The notes: generated from the letters alone by a model not told the origin. A stretch of DNA of 64,000 nucleotides from CAZDKK01 sp964506245 (GCA_964506245.1 CAZDKK010000002.1:91154-155153), one strand, 5' to 3'. Counted from the stretch's first letter, positions 53,448-63,115 are shown. Numbers and translations are program-made.

Positions 53448-54733
53448 TCCGCTCTCAGCTCCGCCAGGAATCCCGCATCGACCCAGTACATGTCGTTGCA
53501 CATGCTGAAGAACAGGTACTTGCCATCGGGCGACAGCGCCGCCTGTCCTACTGGCGGAATGTCCAGGTGGTTGGCGATCGGGATGATCTTGCCCCAGGTG
53601 TCGTCCGCCCGGCGGAAACAGACGTAGATGCCGGCGCCCGGCTGCCGGTAGGTGTCGAACAGCAGCAGGCTCTCGTCCGGGGCGATGAAGGGATGGGCGT
53701 CGGGCCCATCGGAGTTCATGTCGCCCTGGATCACCTCCGGCTCCCCGAAGCCACTGGCGGTCGGGAGGCGCCGGACGATGACGCCGTAATCGGGCCGCCC
53801 GGTGATCTCGGTGTAGTAGAGAATGCCGCTGCGGGTTGTCGTGGGATACATGCCGGAGAAGAGCTTCGCAGGCGTTCCCCAACCGTCGCCCACCCGGTTG
53901 GCCACGTAGATCTCCCGTTCGCCCCCCAGACTCTCGCGGCCGCAGAAGAAGATCCTGCGCCCGTCGGGCGCGACACTCGCCTCCTCCGTGACGTGCCGCT
54001 CATCGATGAGATGGACCACTTCGGGGGCGGTCCACCCCTTCTTCTTCCAGCGGCAGACCAGCGTTCCTGTGCCGCCGCGGGAGAAGTAGATCTCCCGGCC
54101 GTCGGGCGAGAAGCTGATCGAGTACTCGTTGTCCGTGGTGTTGACGATGCCCGGGGCGAAGACCTCCGGCTCCCGTCCCGGAGGCTTCTGCCCGAGATAG
54201 GACCCCTTGAGACCGGTGTTCTCACCCGGTGCGTACTTGCCCTCGGCGGCGAGCTGGAGCTGCATCGTGGCGAGAAGCTGATCGAGGTGGTTCAGCATCC
54301 AGGTGATGTCCGTTCGACTCGGGTCCATCTCGACGGCCCGCGACAGGGCGCTCTTGGCCTTGTCGCGGTCGTTGGCCTGGAGATACGCGTCGCCCAGCTC
54401 CGGCCAGAAGCGCGGGAAATCCCCGAAGTACTCCGCCATCATCTCGAGCAGCGCGAGCGCCTCGTGCCTCTTCCCCTGCTGCCTCAGCCGCACGGGGGTC
54501 AGACGGAGCAACTCGTAGGGCTCGACCGCGTAAGCGTCCGTGGTGTCCTCCATGACCTCGCGCAGGCGCGCTTGCGCCGCCGCGAGTCCCTGCTCGGCCA
54601 GGGTCTGCTCGAAGATGGCCGCGGCCGAAGGTTTCTGCGGCGCGGGCTGCTCCTGCTGGGGACGACTGCATGGGACGAGCAGCAGCGCCAGGCCGATGGC
54701 CGCCAACGTCAGCTCGAATGCTCCCCTTCTCAT
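53444..54733 (-). CDS. Exported TPR/PD40 protein
   Basis: A 429-residue protein. A leader (LTLAAIGLALLLVPCSR) is followed by short TPR units (ALALLEMMAEYF, ELGDAYLQANDRDKAKSAL) and by PD40/WD40-like beta-propeller repeats (EYSISFSPDGREIYFSRGG, EASVAPDGRRIFFCGRES, QAALSPDGKYLFFSMCN). Such PD40 proteins resemble TolB and OmpA-associated factors. The ATG at 54733 follows GAGGTGCGCG. Its stop overlaps the double-UvrA start in a GTGA quartet, an unexpected coupling between an exported protein and a DNA-related ATPase. The hydrolase gene lies 59 bases upstream. Confidence 0.8.
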   Translation of the reverse strand: MRRGAFELTLAAIGLALLLVPCSRPQQEQPAPQKPSAAAIFEQTLAEQGLAAAQARLREVMEDTTDAYAVEPYELLRLTPVRLRQQGKRHEALALLEMMAEYFGDFPRFWPELGDAYLQANDRDKAKSALSRAVEMDPSRTDITWMLNHLDQLLATMQLQLAAEGKYAPGENTGLKGSYLGQKPPGREPEVFAPGIVNTTDNEYSISFSPDGREIYFSRGGTGTLVCRWKKKGWTAPEVVHLIDERHVTEEASVAPDGRRIFFCGRESLGGEREIYVANRVGDGWGTPAKLFSGMYPTTTRSGILYYTEITGRPDYGVIVRRLPTASGFGEPEVIQGDMNSDGPDAHPFIAPDESLLLFDTYRQPGAGIYVCFRRADDTWGKIIPIANHLDIPPVGQAALSPDGKYLFFSMCNDMYWVDAGFLAELRAE

Positions 54734-54792
54734 CGCGCACCTCGCTTGTCCTCTGCCCCGGCCTCGAGGGTCGTCCCGCCTACAGCGTGCGA

Positions 54793-56337
54793 TCAGTGGC
54801 CTGCGCTCGTCAACCGCTCGAGAAGCCGCCGCGCCCGCTCGTGCCCGGGATCGAGCCGGAGCGCCGTCTCCAGCTCCTCGCACGCCGCGGTACGATTGTT
54901 CCGGGTCATCTGCACCTGCGCCATCCAGAAGTGCGTGTCCGCTGAACCCGGCCAGGCCTCGGCGTTGATCTCGAGGAGCTTCCACACCTCTTCCGCTCGC
55001 TCCGGCCCCCACTCGGTCGCGTAGCGCAGGAGACGCTCCTCGCCGAAGATCACGACCCCGGGATCCGCCTGGCGCGCCTCGTGGAAGCGCGCTACGGCCG
55101 CATCCACGCCCTCTGTCGCGATGATCTCGTCGAACTGGGCCGCTGTGGGGGGCGTGGGAAGGGCTGCCCGCTGGGTCCACACCGTGCCCGGGGCGCGGGA
55201 GGCCGCGAGTCTCAGGTCGGCCTCAGCCGCAGCATCGGCGCTGAGATGGGCGCGGAAGAAGGAGAGCACGGCTGTCTGCAGCGCCGCGTGCGCCGCCAGG
55301 TGCTCCTCGGTCGCCGGGTCCCCAGCCGCCCAGCGCAAGGCCAGCACGGCGTCGGAGGCGAAATCCCTGTGCTCGAACCCGGTCATGCGCCAACCCCAGG
55401 TGTCGGCATAGAGGCTCGCCGCCGCGAAGGAGGAATCCCGCTCCTCCTGGAGTGGGGTGATTTGAAGGAACGCAGCCCGCAGGTTGCGGGGCACCCACCA
55501 CGGGTCAGCCTCGGCGACACTGCGGTACTGGGGAAAGCCGTAGCCTCCATCGAGCGTGACCACGGCGTCGATTCCCGCGTGACGAAGGGCCAGCAGCAGC
55601 ACGCTCGTCCCACCCCAGCTGAAGCCCAGGAGGCCCACGTGGTCGGTGTCGACGAACGGCTCTGCGCTTGCGATTCGCAACACGTGCTCCACATCGCCGA
55701 GCTGAGTGAGCGCCCCCTGGCGATCGCGGGACACCTCCCCCTCGTTCCAACCCAGACAGGCCGATGAAGCCACGACAAAACCGTGGCTCGCCAGATACTC
55801 GAAGAGTCCTGCGTTCTCGAAGGGTTCCGCATTGATGCTGGGAGCGTAGACGATCAGGGGAAACGGCCGCCGCTCGGGCTCCGCGTCCCGGCGTGCGCCG
55901 GTCGGCGCCGCCAGGAGGGCATCGAGCCGCCCCTCGTCGGCCCCGCGGGCGAGCGGGCGCGCCTTGTACGCGGCGAACGTTTCCTGCTCACCGGCGCTGG
56001 ATCCGACCGGAGTGGAAGCAGCCGCCATCAGATAGTCACCGTACCGCATGGCCGAACCCGTCTGGTCGACCCCCGGGTACCAGCAGTGGACCAGCACGGG
56101 GCGTGATCGCAGGTCCGCGTACACCGTTCCATCCGGTTCGGTCCGCGTGCCGAAGCTCCGACCGGGGTCGTGCGTGAGCTCGGTGTGGTAGCCCACCGTC
56201 CAGGGTCCGTGCTGGACCGGGAATGCGGGGACTGCAGGAGGCATGGACGCATCGGCGAGTGCGACCCCGCTCAGACCCCCGAAGTAGAACAGACCAGCAG
56301 TGCAGAGAACACGCGCTGACATGGATAGAGGATCCAT
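54793..56337 (-). CDS. Exported alpha/beta hydrolase with C-terminal TPR-like region
   Basis: A 514-residue protein with leader RVLCTAGLFYFGGLSGVALA. The central hydrolase fold shows VHCWYPG, PLIVYAPSINAEPFENAG, the nucleophile elbow GFSWGGTSV (Ser) and TLDGGYGFPQY; the acid and His are not assigned with confidence. A C-terminal helical part (AACEELETALRLDPGHERA) resembles TPR. It looks like a dienelactone-hydrolase or platelet-activating-factor acetylhydrolase type enzyme. The ATG at 56337 has GGAGGGGGG upstream. It starts a three-gene minus-strand run with the PD40 and double-UvrA genes. Confidence 0.82.
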   Translation of the reverse strand: MDPLSMSARVLCTAGLFYFGGLSGVALADASMPPAVPAFPVQHGPWTVGYHTELTHDPGRSFGTRTEPDGTVYADLRSRPVLVHCWYPGVDQTGSAMRYGDYLMAAASTPVGSSAGEQETFAAYKARPLARGADEGRLDALLAAPTGARRDAEPERRPFPLIVYAPSINAEPFENAGLFEYLASHGFVVASSACLGWNEGEVSRDRQGALTQLGDVEHVLRIASAEPFVDTDHVGLLGFSWGGTSVLLLALRHAGIDAVVTLDGGYGFPQYRSVAEADPWWVPRNLRAAFLQITPLQEERDSSFAAASLYADTWGWRMTGFEHRDFASDAVLALRWAAGDPATEEHLAAHAALQTAVLSFFRAHLSADAAAEADLRLAASRAPGTVWTQRAALPTPPTAAQFDEIIATEGVDAAVARFHEARQADPGVVIFGEERLLRYATEWGPERAEEVWKLLEINAEAWPGSADTHFWMAQVQMTRNNRTAACEELETALRLDPGHERARRLLERLTSAGH

Positions 56338-56510
56338 GATGCACCCCCCTCCAAGGCCTTAGGGGCGTACGCGGGCCCGGTGCGGGAGGTTGCAGCACCA
56401 GGCTCGCGCCCGGCGGTCTGTTGACCTTCGCGGGGATGCTACCCTATGATTGTGATCGGATGCATGCGGATTCTCGTTCGCCGGCTTCGCTGCCGATCGT
56501 GGAGGGCGCC

Positions 56511-58646
56511 ATGGGACGTTGCGTTCGCATCTGCTCCGGTGTGATCGGGCTCCTGCTTCTCTCTACTGCCGCGGCCGAAGACATCCAATACACAAACTCC
56601 TTCCTCTGGAGCGGCGCACACGATGTCAAGGTCGAAGGGACCCTGGCCTACTGCGCCTTTGCGAACGGTCTGCTCATCGTGGACGTGAGCGATCCCGCCG
56701 CGCCGGTCTCTCTGGGACGCGTCTACCGGCAGGGCAAGGGACGCGGCATCGACGTCGACGGCCAACATGCGTACGTGGCCGACGGCTTCTCCGGGCTCCA
56801 GATCTTCGATGTCTCCGATCCGGCATTGCCGATCTGGGTCGCGAGCTGCGCGGAAGCGCAGTGCGCCTTCGATGTCGATGTGCAAGGCGGGTTCGCCTAC
56901 GTCGTGAACAACGACGGACTCGGAGACCTGGTGATCATCGACGTCGCCGATCCCGCGGCTCCCGTGACCGTCGCCCGGTACGACACCCCGTGGTCGGCGA
57001 TCGCGGTGTCCGTCTCCGGCGATCGGGCCTACGTGCTGGCCGGAGACGATTCGATGTTCATCCTCGATGTCTCCAACCCCATGCAGCCGGCGTGCGTGGG
57101 GACGGTCTACGCCTATGGCGGGCGCGACCTCGCGGTGGTGGGCGATCTCGTCTACTTGACCTGGTCCGATGGCGGATCGCGCGACAGCGGCTTTCTCAGC
57201 GTCATCGATGTGACCAACCCCGGCGCCGCCATCCTCCTGGGTTCCTGCGAGGTTCCCTACGACACTTGGGGTGTGGCCGTTTCCGGGTCCCACGCCTATG
57301 TCACGGCCGGTAGCTGTCCAGGCGACTTCACCGTGGTCGACGTCGCCGATCCCGCGAACCCCGTGGTCGTGGGCGGCGCATCCACGCCGGGAGAGCCGAC
57401 GGGGACTTGCGTGGTCGGCCAGCGGGCGTACGTGGCGGATGGACGGCGGGGGCTGCAGATCCTCGACGTCTCGAACCCGGCCGCGCCGGTGCTGGCAGGT
57501 GGCTGCTGCGAGGGGCGCTCGGCCCTGGGGCTGTGCGTCAGCGGGGAGTACCTGTACGTAGCCGACAGCATGTACGGGCTCCGCATCGCATGGATGGCGG
57601 ATCCCGCGGCACCTCGAGTCGTGGGTCAGCTAGAGCTGCCGGGCATCCCGCTGAGCGTGTGCGTCTCGGGCGAATATGCCTACGTGGCGGCATGGCCAGG
57701 CGGACTCAGGATCGTCGATGTGGCCGACCCAGCGCAGCCGGTGGAAGTGGCTGCCTGGGGCGCGACCGTGCGCGGCGTTCAGGTGCACGGCGATCTGGCC
57801 TATGTCGGCGCTGCCTCGAACGGCCTGGTGATCCTCGATGTCCACGATCCGCAGCATCCGGTCGTCATGAGCACCTGCGCGCTGCCAGGAGGGGCTGCGC
57901 AGATGCAGATCGTCGACGGCCATGTCTACATCGCCGCGTTCTCGTCGGGGCTGCAGATCGTCGATGTCACCGATCCGCATCATCCGGTCCGGCAGGGCAG
58001 CTACGATTTCACCAACAGCGTCAACGACGTGGCCGTCGAAGGGCACTACGCCTTCGCAACCAACAGCAGTGATGGCGTGCGCATTCTCGATGTCGCCGAT
58101 CCCTGGAATCCGGTGCTGGTGGGGACGATCGAGACGAATGACTACGCCGACGCGATTCACCTCGTGGGGGGACTCGCCTACGTGACCGACTCGTTCCCCG
58201 GCGGGGTGCAGGTCTTCGACGTCTCCGATCCCCTGGTGCCCCTGTGGGTCGGCTCCTACCAGACTCCCGGCTCGGCCCACGGCGTTGTCCGGGCCGGCGA
58301 CTACGTGTATGTCGCCGACTGCAACTCGGTCATGATCCTCACGCACCCGTCCTCGGGCATCGGCGATCGGCCGGGCCCTGGCCCGGAGACGCTGCGCGCT
58401 CGCCTGGCGCCCAGCATTCTGCGTGAGACGGGCGCAATCCGCGGGACGCTGCCGGCCGGGGCGAACCTGCGCGTGGAGCTCTTCGATGTGCTCGGGCAGC
58501 GCATCGCGACCCTGCACGATGGCTTCCGCGCTGGTGGGGAGTGGCTGATACCGCTCGATGCGAAGGGCCTGCCCTCCGGAACGTATCTCTGCCGCATCAG
58601 CGCCCGGGATCAGGTGCTCACGCGGCGACTGGCCGTGGTTCGCTGA
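56511..58646 (+). CDS. Secreted LVIVD-repeat protein with FlgD-like sorting tail
   Basis: A 711-residue exported protein. After signal peptide VIGLLLLSTAAAED are about fifteen LVIVD repeats of 40-45 residues: GLLIVDVSDPAAPVSLG, GLQIFDVSDPALPIWVA, GLQIVDVTDPHHPVRQG, each with a YVA strand. They probably form a beta-propeller. The tail VELFDVLGQRIATLHDGF, with SGTYLCRI, is a FlgD-like sorting domain. The ATG at 56511 has GGAGGG just upstream and better fits the signal peptide than 56421. It is divergent from the hydrolase gene and precedes the ECF sigma gene by 55 bases. Confidence 0.88.
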   Translation: MGRCVRICSGVIGLLLLSTAAAEDIQYTNSFLWSGAHDVKVEGTLAYCAFANGLLIVDVSDPAAPVSLGRVYRQGKGRGIDVDGQHAYVADGFSGLQIFDVSDPALPIWVASCAEAQCAFDVDVQGGFAYVVNNDGLGDLVIIDVADPAAPVTVARYDTPWSAIAVSVSGDRAYVLAGDDSMFILDVSNPMQPACVGTVYAYGGRDLAVVGDLVYLTWSDGGSRDSGFLSVIDVTNPGAAILLGSCEVPYDTWGVAVSGSHAYVTAGSCPGDFTVVDVADPANPVVVGGASTPGEPTGTCVVGQRAYVADGRRGLQILDVSNPAAPVLAGGCCEGRSALGLCVSGEYLYVADSMYGLRIAWMADPAAPRVVGQLELPGIPLSVCVSGEYAYVAAWPGGLRIVDVADPAQPVEVAAWGATVRGVQVHGDLAYVGAASNGLVILDVHDPQHPVVMSTCALPGGAAQMQIVDGHVYIAAFSSGLQIVDVTDPHHPVRQGSYDFTNSVNDVAVEGHYAFATNSSDGVRILDVADPWNPVLVGTIETNDYADAIHLVGGLAYVTDSFPGGVQVFDVSDPLVPLWVGSYQTPGSAHGVVRAGDYVYVADCNSVMILTHPSSGIGDRPGPGPETLRARLAPSILRETGAIRGTLPAGANLRVELFDVLGQRIATLHDGFRAGGEWLIPLDAKGLPSGTYLCRISARDQVLTRRLAVVR

Positions 58647-58701
58647 TCGTCCGATCCTGTAACCTCCGGCGTGCTTCCGAGTATATCGTCCGGAGGCCGC
58701 C

Positions 58702-59208
58702 ATGAACGACTTCGAGACGCTCTACCGCACGCACGCCTCAGCTGTCCTGCGGTTCGCATGGGGCTTGTGCGGTGACCGCAGCCAGGCCGAGGACATCGTC
58801 TCGGAGACGTTCGTGCGCATTCTGACCCGGACCACGCGGATCGAGACCCGGACTGCGCTGGCCTATCTGCTGACGATCGCGCGCAACACCTATCTCACCG
58901 GGCAGCGTCGACGGAGGCGGGAGGTTGCGCTGCCCGACGACCTGGCCGCGCCGGATCAGGATCCGAACGATCGCCTCCATAGCGAACACCGCCTGGCAGT
59001 GACGCTGGCCGCGCTGCGTGATCTGCCGGAGGGCGAGCGCGCGGCGCTGCTCTTGCGCATCGACCACAACCTACCCTACGAGGACATTGCCGTCGCGCTT
59101 GGGATCTCCGTGGGAGCGGCCAAGGTCCGCGTGCATCGGGCCCGCCTACGCTTGGCGAGCGCCCTGGAATCACGAGGAGGACGCCATGAAGCTGGAAGTG
59201 ACGCGTAG
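58702..59208 (+). CDS. ECF-type sigma-70 factor
   Basis: A 168-residue sigma factor. Region 2 covers AVLRFAWGLCGDRSQAEDIV, SETFVRILT and AYLLTIARN; region 4 covers LRDLPEGERAALLL, YEDIAVALGISVGAAKVRVH and RARLRLASAL. The ATG at 58702 follows CGGAGG. It overlaps the next gene by 23 bases, so the two are translated together. The target promoters are unknown; the serine hydrolase downstream may be in the same regulon. Confidence 0.9.
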   Translation: MNDFETLYRTHASAVLRFAWGLCGDRSQAEDIVSETFVRILTRTTRIETRTALAYLLTIARNTYLTGQRRRRREVALPDDLAAPDQDPNDRLHSEHRLAVTLAALRDLPEGERAALLLRIDHNLPYEDIAVALGISVGAAKVRVHRARLRLASALESRGGRHEAGSDA

Positions 59209-59512
59209 CGTGGTCAGCGACCTTTGGCCGCTGTATAAGTCAGGGGATGCCAGCATGGACACGCGGACGATGGTGGATGCATTCCTTGCCGAGGATGCCA
59301 CTTTCGCCACGCAGCTCCGCCAGAGCACGGAGCTCTCGGGGGTGATGCCCGGGATCCGGCTGTCCCCCGATGCGGAGCGGCGCCTGCTGGACGAAGCCCG
59401 GCAGCGCGCGCGAACGAAGCTGCTCCTGATCGGTGGCGCGATCGCGATCATCGGGCTGCTGGCCCTCGTCGCTCTCGTCGGTGCATTGTACGTCACCACC
59501 CGCGGGCTCTGA
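59186..59512 (+). CDS. Small membrane anti-sigma-like protein without zinc motif
   Basis: A 108-residue protein. A cytoplasmic part (VVSDLWPLYKSGDASMDTRT, VDAFLAEDATFATQLRQ) is followed by one transmembrane helix (LLLIGGAIAIIGLLALVAL) and a very short end. This fits an anti-sigma factor for the sigma gene it overlaps, except that the usual HxxxCxxC zinc motif is missing. The ATG at 59186 follows GAGGAGG. Without an external domain it would depend on another signal. Confidence 0.72.
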   Translation: MKLEVTRSVVSDLWPLYKSGDASMDTRTMVDAFLAEDATFATQLRQSTELSGVMPGIRLSPDAERRLLDEARQRARTKLLLIGGAIAIIGLLALVALVGALYVTTRGL

Positions 59513-59582
59513 CCCGGGCCATCCCGCGCCCGCGTTCGGTCAGAGATATCCCCCCGCTCGGCCCAGCGCACGGAGGCACGCC

Positions 59583-61025
59583 ATGTTCCCTGCTGCCCAT
59601 CCCACTCGAGATCTGTCCAGGTTGACCGGTCCGGTCGCGGTCCTGATTCCGACGCTGTCTCTGGCGCTCGTTCCAACCGTGGCGGGCGCGACATCAGCCG
59701 AGACCGCCGCACTGACGGCCCGCCTGGACTCCCTCTTCGCGGCCGCCTATCCCGCGGACGAGCCGGGTGCGGCCGTGCGCGTGCAACGTGGCGAGCAGGC
59801 ACTGCTGCGCAAGGGATACGGAATGGCGGACATGGAGCTGGGTGTGCCGATCGGCCCGGAGATGGTCTTCCATCTCTGTTCGATCACGAAGCAGTTCACC
59901 GCCGTCGCCATCTTGATGCTGGCGGCCGAGGGGAGAATCGACCTGGATGCCCCGCTGGGGCGGTATCTCCCCGAGTATCCTCAACCTGGCGCATCGGCTA
60001 CCCTTCACCAGCTCCTCACCCACACGGCGGGGATCCCAGACTACACGCGTGACCCCGAGTTCTGGGAAACCGCATGTCAGGAGCGCGAGCTCGATGACCT
60101 GATCGCCACCTGGAAGGACAGACCTCTCGACTTCTCACCCGGCACCGACTGGAGATACAGCAACTCCGGGTACATCCTGCTGGGCAAGCTGATCGAGGTC
60201 GTGAGCGGCCAGGAGTATTCGCGCTTCATGGAGGAGCGCATCTTCCGGCCGCTGGGGCTGGCGCACACGACCTACGGCGACGCCGGCCCCATCCTCCGCG
60301 GTCGCGTGAGGGGATACGACCGGGAGCCAGACGTCTACCGCAACACCCCGTACGTCTCCATGAACCTGGCGCATGCAGCCGGAGGATTACTGTCGAGTGT
60401 CGATGACATGATCACCTGGACGGCGGCCCTCTTCGGCGGTGAGAAGCTGGTCACCTCGGAGTGGCGCGAACGGCTGCTGGCCCCGGCCGATCTGAGCGAC
60501 GGCCGGAGCACGCTCTACGCCTGCGGATTCGAGGTCCAGACGCTCACAGGGCACCCGTGGATCTGTCACGGGGGTGGCGGCGGTGGCTTTGCCACCTTCG
60601 CCGCGCACGTCCCGGATGCAGACCTCACGGTTGTGGTCCTCTCCAACCGGGCCGGTGGCGGCCCGTCGCCCCAGGCGCTGGCGCAGCGGGCCGCGGCCAT
60701 GGTTTTCGGAGCGCGGCTGGACGGGCACCCGCGGCTCGGGCTGGCGCAGGCCATTGAGATCCGCGACGCGTCGCTCCTCGATGCCCTGCCGGGCTGCTAC
60801 GAGCTGGCGCCCGGGTTCACCGTCGACGTTCGCCGCGAAGGCGATGCTCTCTTCATCCAGCCCACTGGCCAGCCAGCCCTGCGTATCTATCCCCAGAGTG
60901 CAACGCGTTGGTTTCCCCTCGAGATCGACGCCGTCATCGAGTTTCGAGGCTTCGAGGACGGGCAGGCGGACGCACTGGTTCTGTCGCAGGATGGAAGGGA
61001 CCTGATCGGCCAGCGCGTGAGATGA
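59583..61025 (+). CDS. Exported serine hydrolase (beta-lactamase fold) with C-terminal extension
   Basis: A 480-residue enzyme. Leader VAVLIPTLSLALVPTVAGA; SxxK motif SITK (Ser100, Lys103); YxN motif YSN (Tyr192); third-motif-like HGGGGGGF. The C-terminal 100 residues (LLDALPGCYELAPGFTVDVR) look like DUF3471. Such proteins are esterases or peptidases. The ATG at 59583 follows GGAGGC. It lies 70 bases after the sigma/anti-sigma pair and may be in that operon. It is a different subtype from the lipoprotein at 9330. Confidence 0.86.
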   Translation: MFPAAHPTRDLSRLTGPVAVLIPTLSLALVPTVAGATSAETAALTARLDSLFAAAYPADEPGAAVRVQRGEQALLRKGYGMADMELGVPIGPEMVFHLCSITKQFTAVAILMLAAEGRIDLDAPLGRYLPEYPQPGASATLHQLLTHTAGIPDYTRDPEFWETACQERELDDLIATWKDRPLDFSPGTDWRYSNSGYILLGKLIEVVSGQEYSRFMEERIFRPLGLAHTTYGDAGPILRGRVRGYDREPDVYRNTPYVSMNLAHAAGGLLSSVDDMITWTAALFGGEKLVTSEWRERLLAPADLSDGRSTLYACGFEVQTLTGHPWICHGGGGGGFATFAAHVPDADLTVVVLSNRAGGGPSPQALAQRAAAMVFGARLDGHPRLGLAQAIEIRDASLLDALPGCYELAPGFTVDVRREGDALFIQPTGQPALRIYPQSATRWFPLEIDAVIEFRGFEDGQADALVLSQDGRDLIGQRVR

Positions 61026-61477
61026 GGGGATGGGTCCCTTGAGGAGCGCGATGCGCACCGCTCCGGTGTCGGTCGGATCGTACCGTCATGGACACAGCTC
61101 GATGGTGGTCCGGGGATCGATCCAGGCCTTGAAGCGGACTGATGTCCTCCCCTGGCGTGGGATTCGGTGGGTCCTCCTTCGTTCCCTCCAACCGGATCTC
61201 ACGGTGGATCCAGTGGAGCAGGTGACGCATGCGAGCCATGTCGCTCCCGTCTCCGGCATTGCGATCCAAGCGGCAAGAGGCCGCGCAATGAGTCGGATCC
61301 ACGGCCGGTAATCTCCCAACCGCAGCAGGAGTGGGTCGGCTGACGTGCGGAAGACGAGCGGGGCGGGAGCGGCAAGTTCCGGGCGGGTGGATTTCACGCC
61401 AATATTGTCACTGTACAGGCGGGGAGAGCCCACACATCACGGGGGGCGATGCGGAGATTCCCCGATCCGCCCACTGC
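61026..61477. other. Intergenic region
   Basis: About 450 bases between the convergent serine hydrolase and beta-helix genes. Short frames exist on both strands (for example a 115-residue minus frame containing GDYRPWIRLIARPLAAW), but none has family features. No hairpin with a T-run was seen. Confidence 0.5.
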
Positions 61478-62301
61478 CTACTCGCGGAACATCCCCTTGA
61501 TCCCGCCCCACGAGCTGCCCTGCACGGCCGTCCCCCCACAGCCCACCGGCCACGCGCCGATCAGGTCGCACTCCGGGTTGGGCGGCGTGAACGGCGCGCA
61601 CGGCGACGTGCAGTGCAACGTCAGGTCCCCCCCTGCGAGGTCGCAGAACTGCGGGTCGGCGGAGATGTTGCCCCGGATCCCGTACTGGTCGGCGATGCAG
61701 CCGACCCAGTTCCCGCCTGAGTTGCCGAAGATGTCGCAGCAGGCCAGGATTGGTTCCGAGCCGTAGCAGTGCACCGGATCCCCGCCGAAAGCCAAGATGC
61801 AGTTGTCGAGCGTTCCATTCGCATTGATCAGCATAAGAGATACGACGTGCGGGTTGATGAATGTGGAGTGCTCAAACCGGATTGAGCCGCCCCCTGCTTC
61901 GACGGACGGCTCACCGTTGTCCAGGAATGTACAATACTGCACCGTGACGTCCGAGGACTCCACGGACAGCGCACCCGCCGGTCCAGTCCATGCGCTGTTG
62001 TCCTCGAAGACACAGTGGTCGATCACGGGAGAGGAGTCCCAGCAGGTCACACCGCCAGCGTAGCTCGACAGATAGCTCCGATTCTCGCGGAAGACACAGT
62101 GGCGGATCGTCGGGGCGGATTGATCCCCACACTCCAGGGCCGAGAAGGTTCTCGCACCCGTGAACGTGAAACCCTCGATGATCGTCGTCTCGGTCACCCC
62201 GAGGCACTGGAATCTCCCCCACCCCGCGAGTGACCACAGAATCACACACTCTGGGTACCCTGTTTCACTCCGGAGGATGACACCCGACTTCATGGAGATG
62301 T
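61474..62301. repeat. Tandem gene duplication, left copy
   Basis: This segment of the beta-helix gene is repeated at 63170-64000 in the same orientation with high identity; the offset is 1696 bases at the stop end and 1699 at the other. The flanks do not match. The right copy continues beyond the window. Confidence 0.85.
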
Positions 62302-62470
62302 CGTCGAACGTATACGTTCCACACGCTACCTCCACCGTGTCCCCGGCGACCGCAGCGTTCAGGCCCGCGTGGATCGTTGCGTACTGGCTCGGCACATGGA
62401 GCGTGGTCGCCGATGCCGGCCACCCGATCATGATCAAGATCACGGTCGCGATCAGGCGGGGCTTGGACAT
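61478..62470 (-). CDS. Secreted beta-helix protein, tandem copy 1
   Basis: A 330-residue exported protein with signal peptide LIATVILIMIGWPASA. Beta-helix rungs follow (APTIRHCVFRENRSYLSSYA, SPVIDHCVFEDNSAWTGPAG, VTVQYCTFLDNGEPSVEAG). The end has the cysteine segment CDLIGAWPVGCGG and SSWGGIKGMFRE. The ATG at 62470 follows AAGGAGACGGC. A promoter with -35 TTGCGA and -10 TACAAT lies at 62614-62643. A near-identical gene follows at 63174, separated by an aldehyde dehydrogenase scar. Its function is unknown; it may bind or cleave a surface glycan. Confidence 0.86.
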   Translation of the reverse strand: MSKPRLIATVILIMIGWPASATTLHVPSQYATIHAGLNAAVAGDTVEVACGTYTFDDISMKSGVILRSETGYPECVILWSLAGWGRFQCLGVTETTIIEGFTFTGARTFSALECGDQSAPTIRHCVFRENRSYLSSYAGGVTCWDSSPVIDHCVFEDNSAWTGPAGALSVESSDVTVQYCTFLDNGEPSVEAGGGSIRFEHSTFINPHVVSLMLINANGTLDNCILAFGGDPVHCYGSEPILACCDIFGNSGGNWVGCIADQYGIRGNISADPQFCDLAGGDLTLHCTSPCAPFTPPNPECDLIGAWPVGCGGTAVQGSSWGGIKGMFRE

Positions 62471-62859
62471 CGCCGTCTCCTTCTCTGCATGTGCGCCGCA
62501 TCCCGCACCCGATACTCCGCACCTCGACGGACCGGATCGGCGCGCTTGATTTCTCGCCAACTGCCCGAGAAAGCCAATTGTGCTTTCGCTTCGCCACAGG
62601 CTTGACTGATCCGATTGTACGATGCAGTCTCGTGCGGTCGCAACACTACCATTCTCATGAGGTAGAGGAAGCCTGTGATCCGTGACCAAGGAGAGTTGCC
62701 ATGGTGCTGTCCATCCCGGCAATCCCGCTTGTATGGTCTGGGATGAGGCAGCCGGCGGTGTCATGCGCCTTCGTCCACAAAGGAGATCGGCATATCCGGT
62801 GTCGGGCGGCGCGCTGATGGCCCCGGGCACCCACGGATGTGCAAGCACGATGGCCCGGC
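62471..62859. other. Upstream region of beta-helix copy 1
   Basis: About 390 bases containing the promoter at 62614-62643. The remainder joins the aldehyde dehydrogenase scar. No gene is supported. Confidence 0.5.
62614..62643 (-). promoter_or_regulatory. Sigma-70-type promoter for beta-helix copy 1
   Basis: On the minus strand TTGCGA (62638-62643) and TACAAT (62614-62619) are spaced by 18 bases. This is the best promoter match in the window. It would give a leader of about 135 bases before the ATG at 62470. Confidence 0.55.
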
Positions 62860-63115
62860 CTACTGAATCCTCGTGTCCACGACCAGCAGCCGTTCCTGCG
62901 TCATCTCCTCGATCGCGCGGCGCGGACCGCCGAGGCCCGTCCCCGAGGCCTTCAGCCCACCCCCGGGCATCGGGTCGATCCGATACGACGGGAAGTTGTT
63001 GTGGATGAGGACGCCGGTCTCGATCTCCTCGAAGGCGTGCATCACCTTGCGGATGTCGTGGCTGTAGATCGCGGCCTGGAGCCCGTACTGCGTCGCCGAG
63101 GCCAGCTCGATCGTC
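62860..63115 (-). pseudogene. C-terminal scrap of an aldehyde dehydrogenase
   Basis: The frame encodes IELASATQYGLQAAIYSHDI, then ETGVLIHNNFPSYR and GGGLKASGTGLGG, ending EEMTQERLLVVDTRIQ. This is the final 85 residues or so of an ALDH-superfamily enzyme (the SGxGxxGPRxAIEEMT end). The catalytic Cys/Glu region is absent, and upstream the frame leads into the neighbouring beta-helix gene. It is a remnant lying between the two tandem beta-helix copies. Confidence 0.78.

Noticed and set aside
61086..61433. 115-residue minus-strand frame
   Set aside because: No ribosome site, signal or family feature was found.
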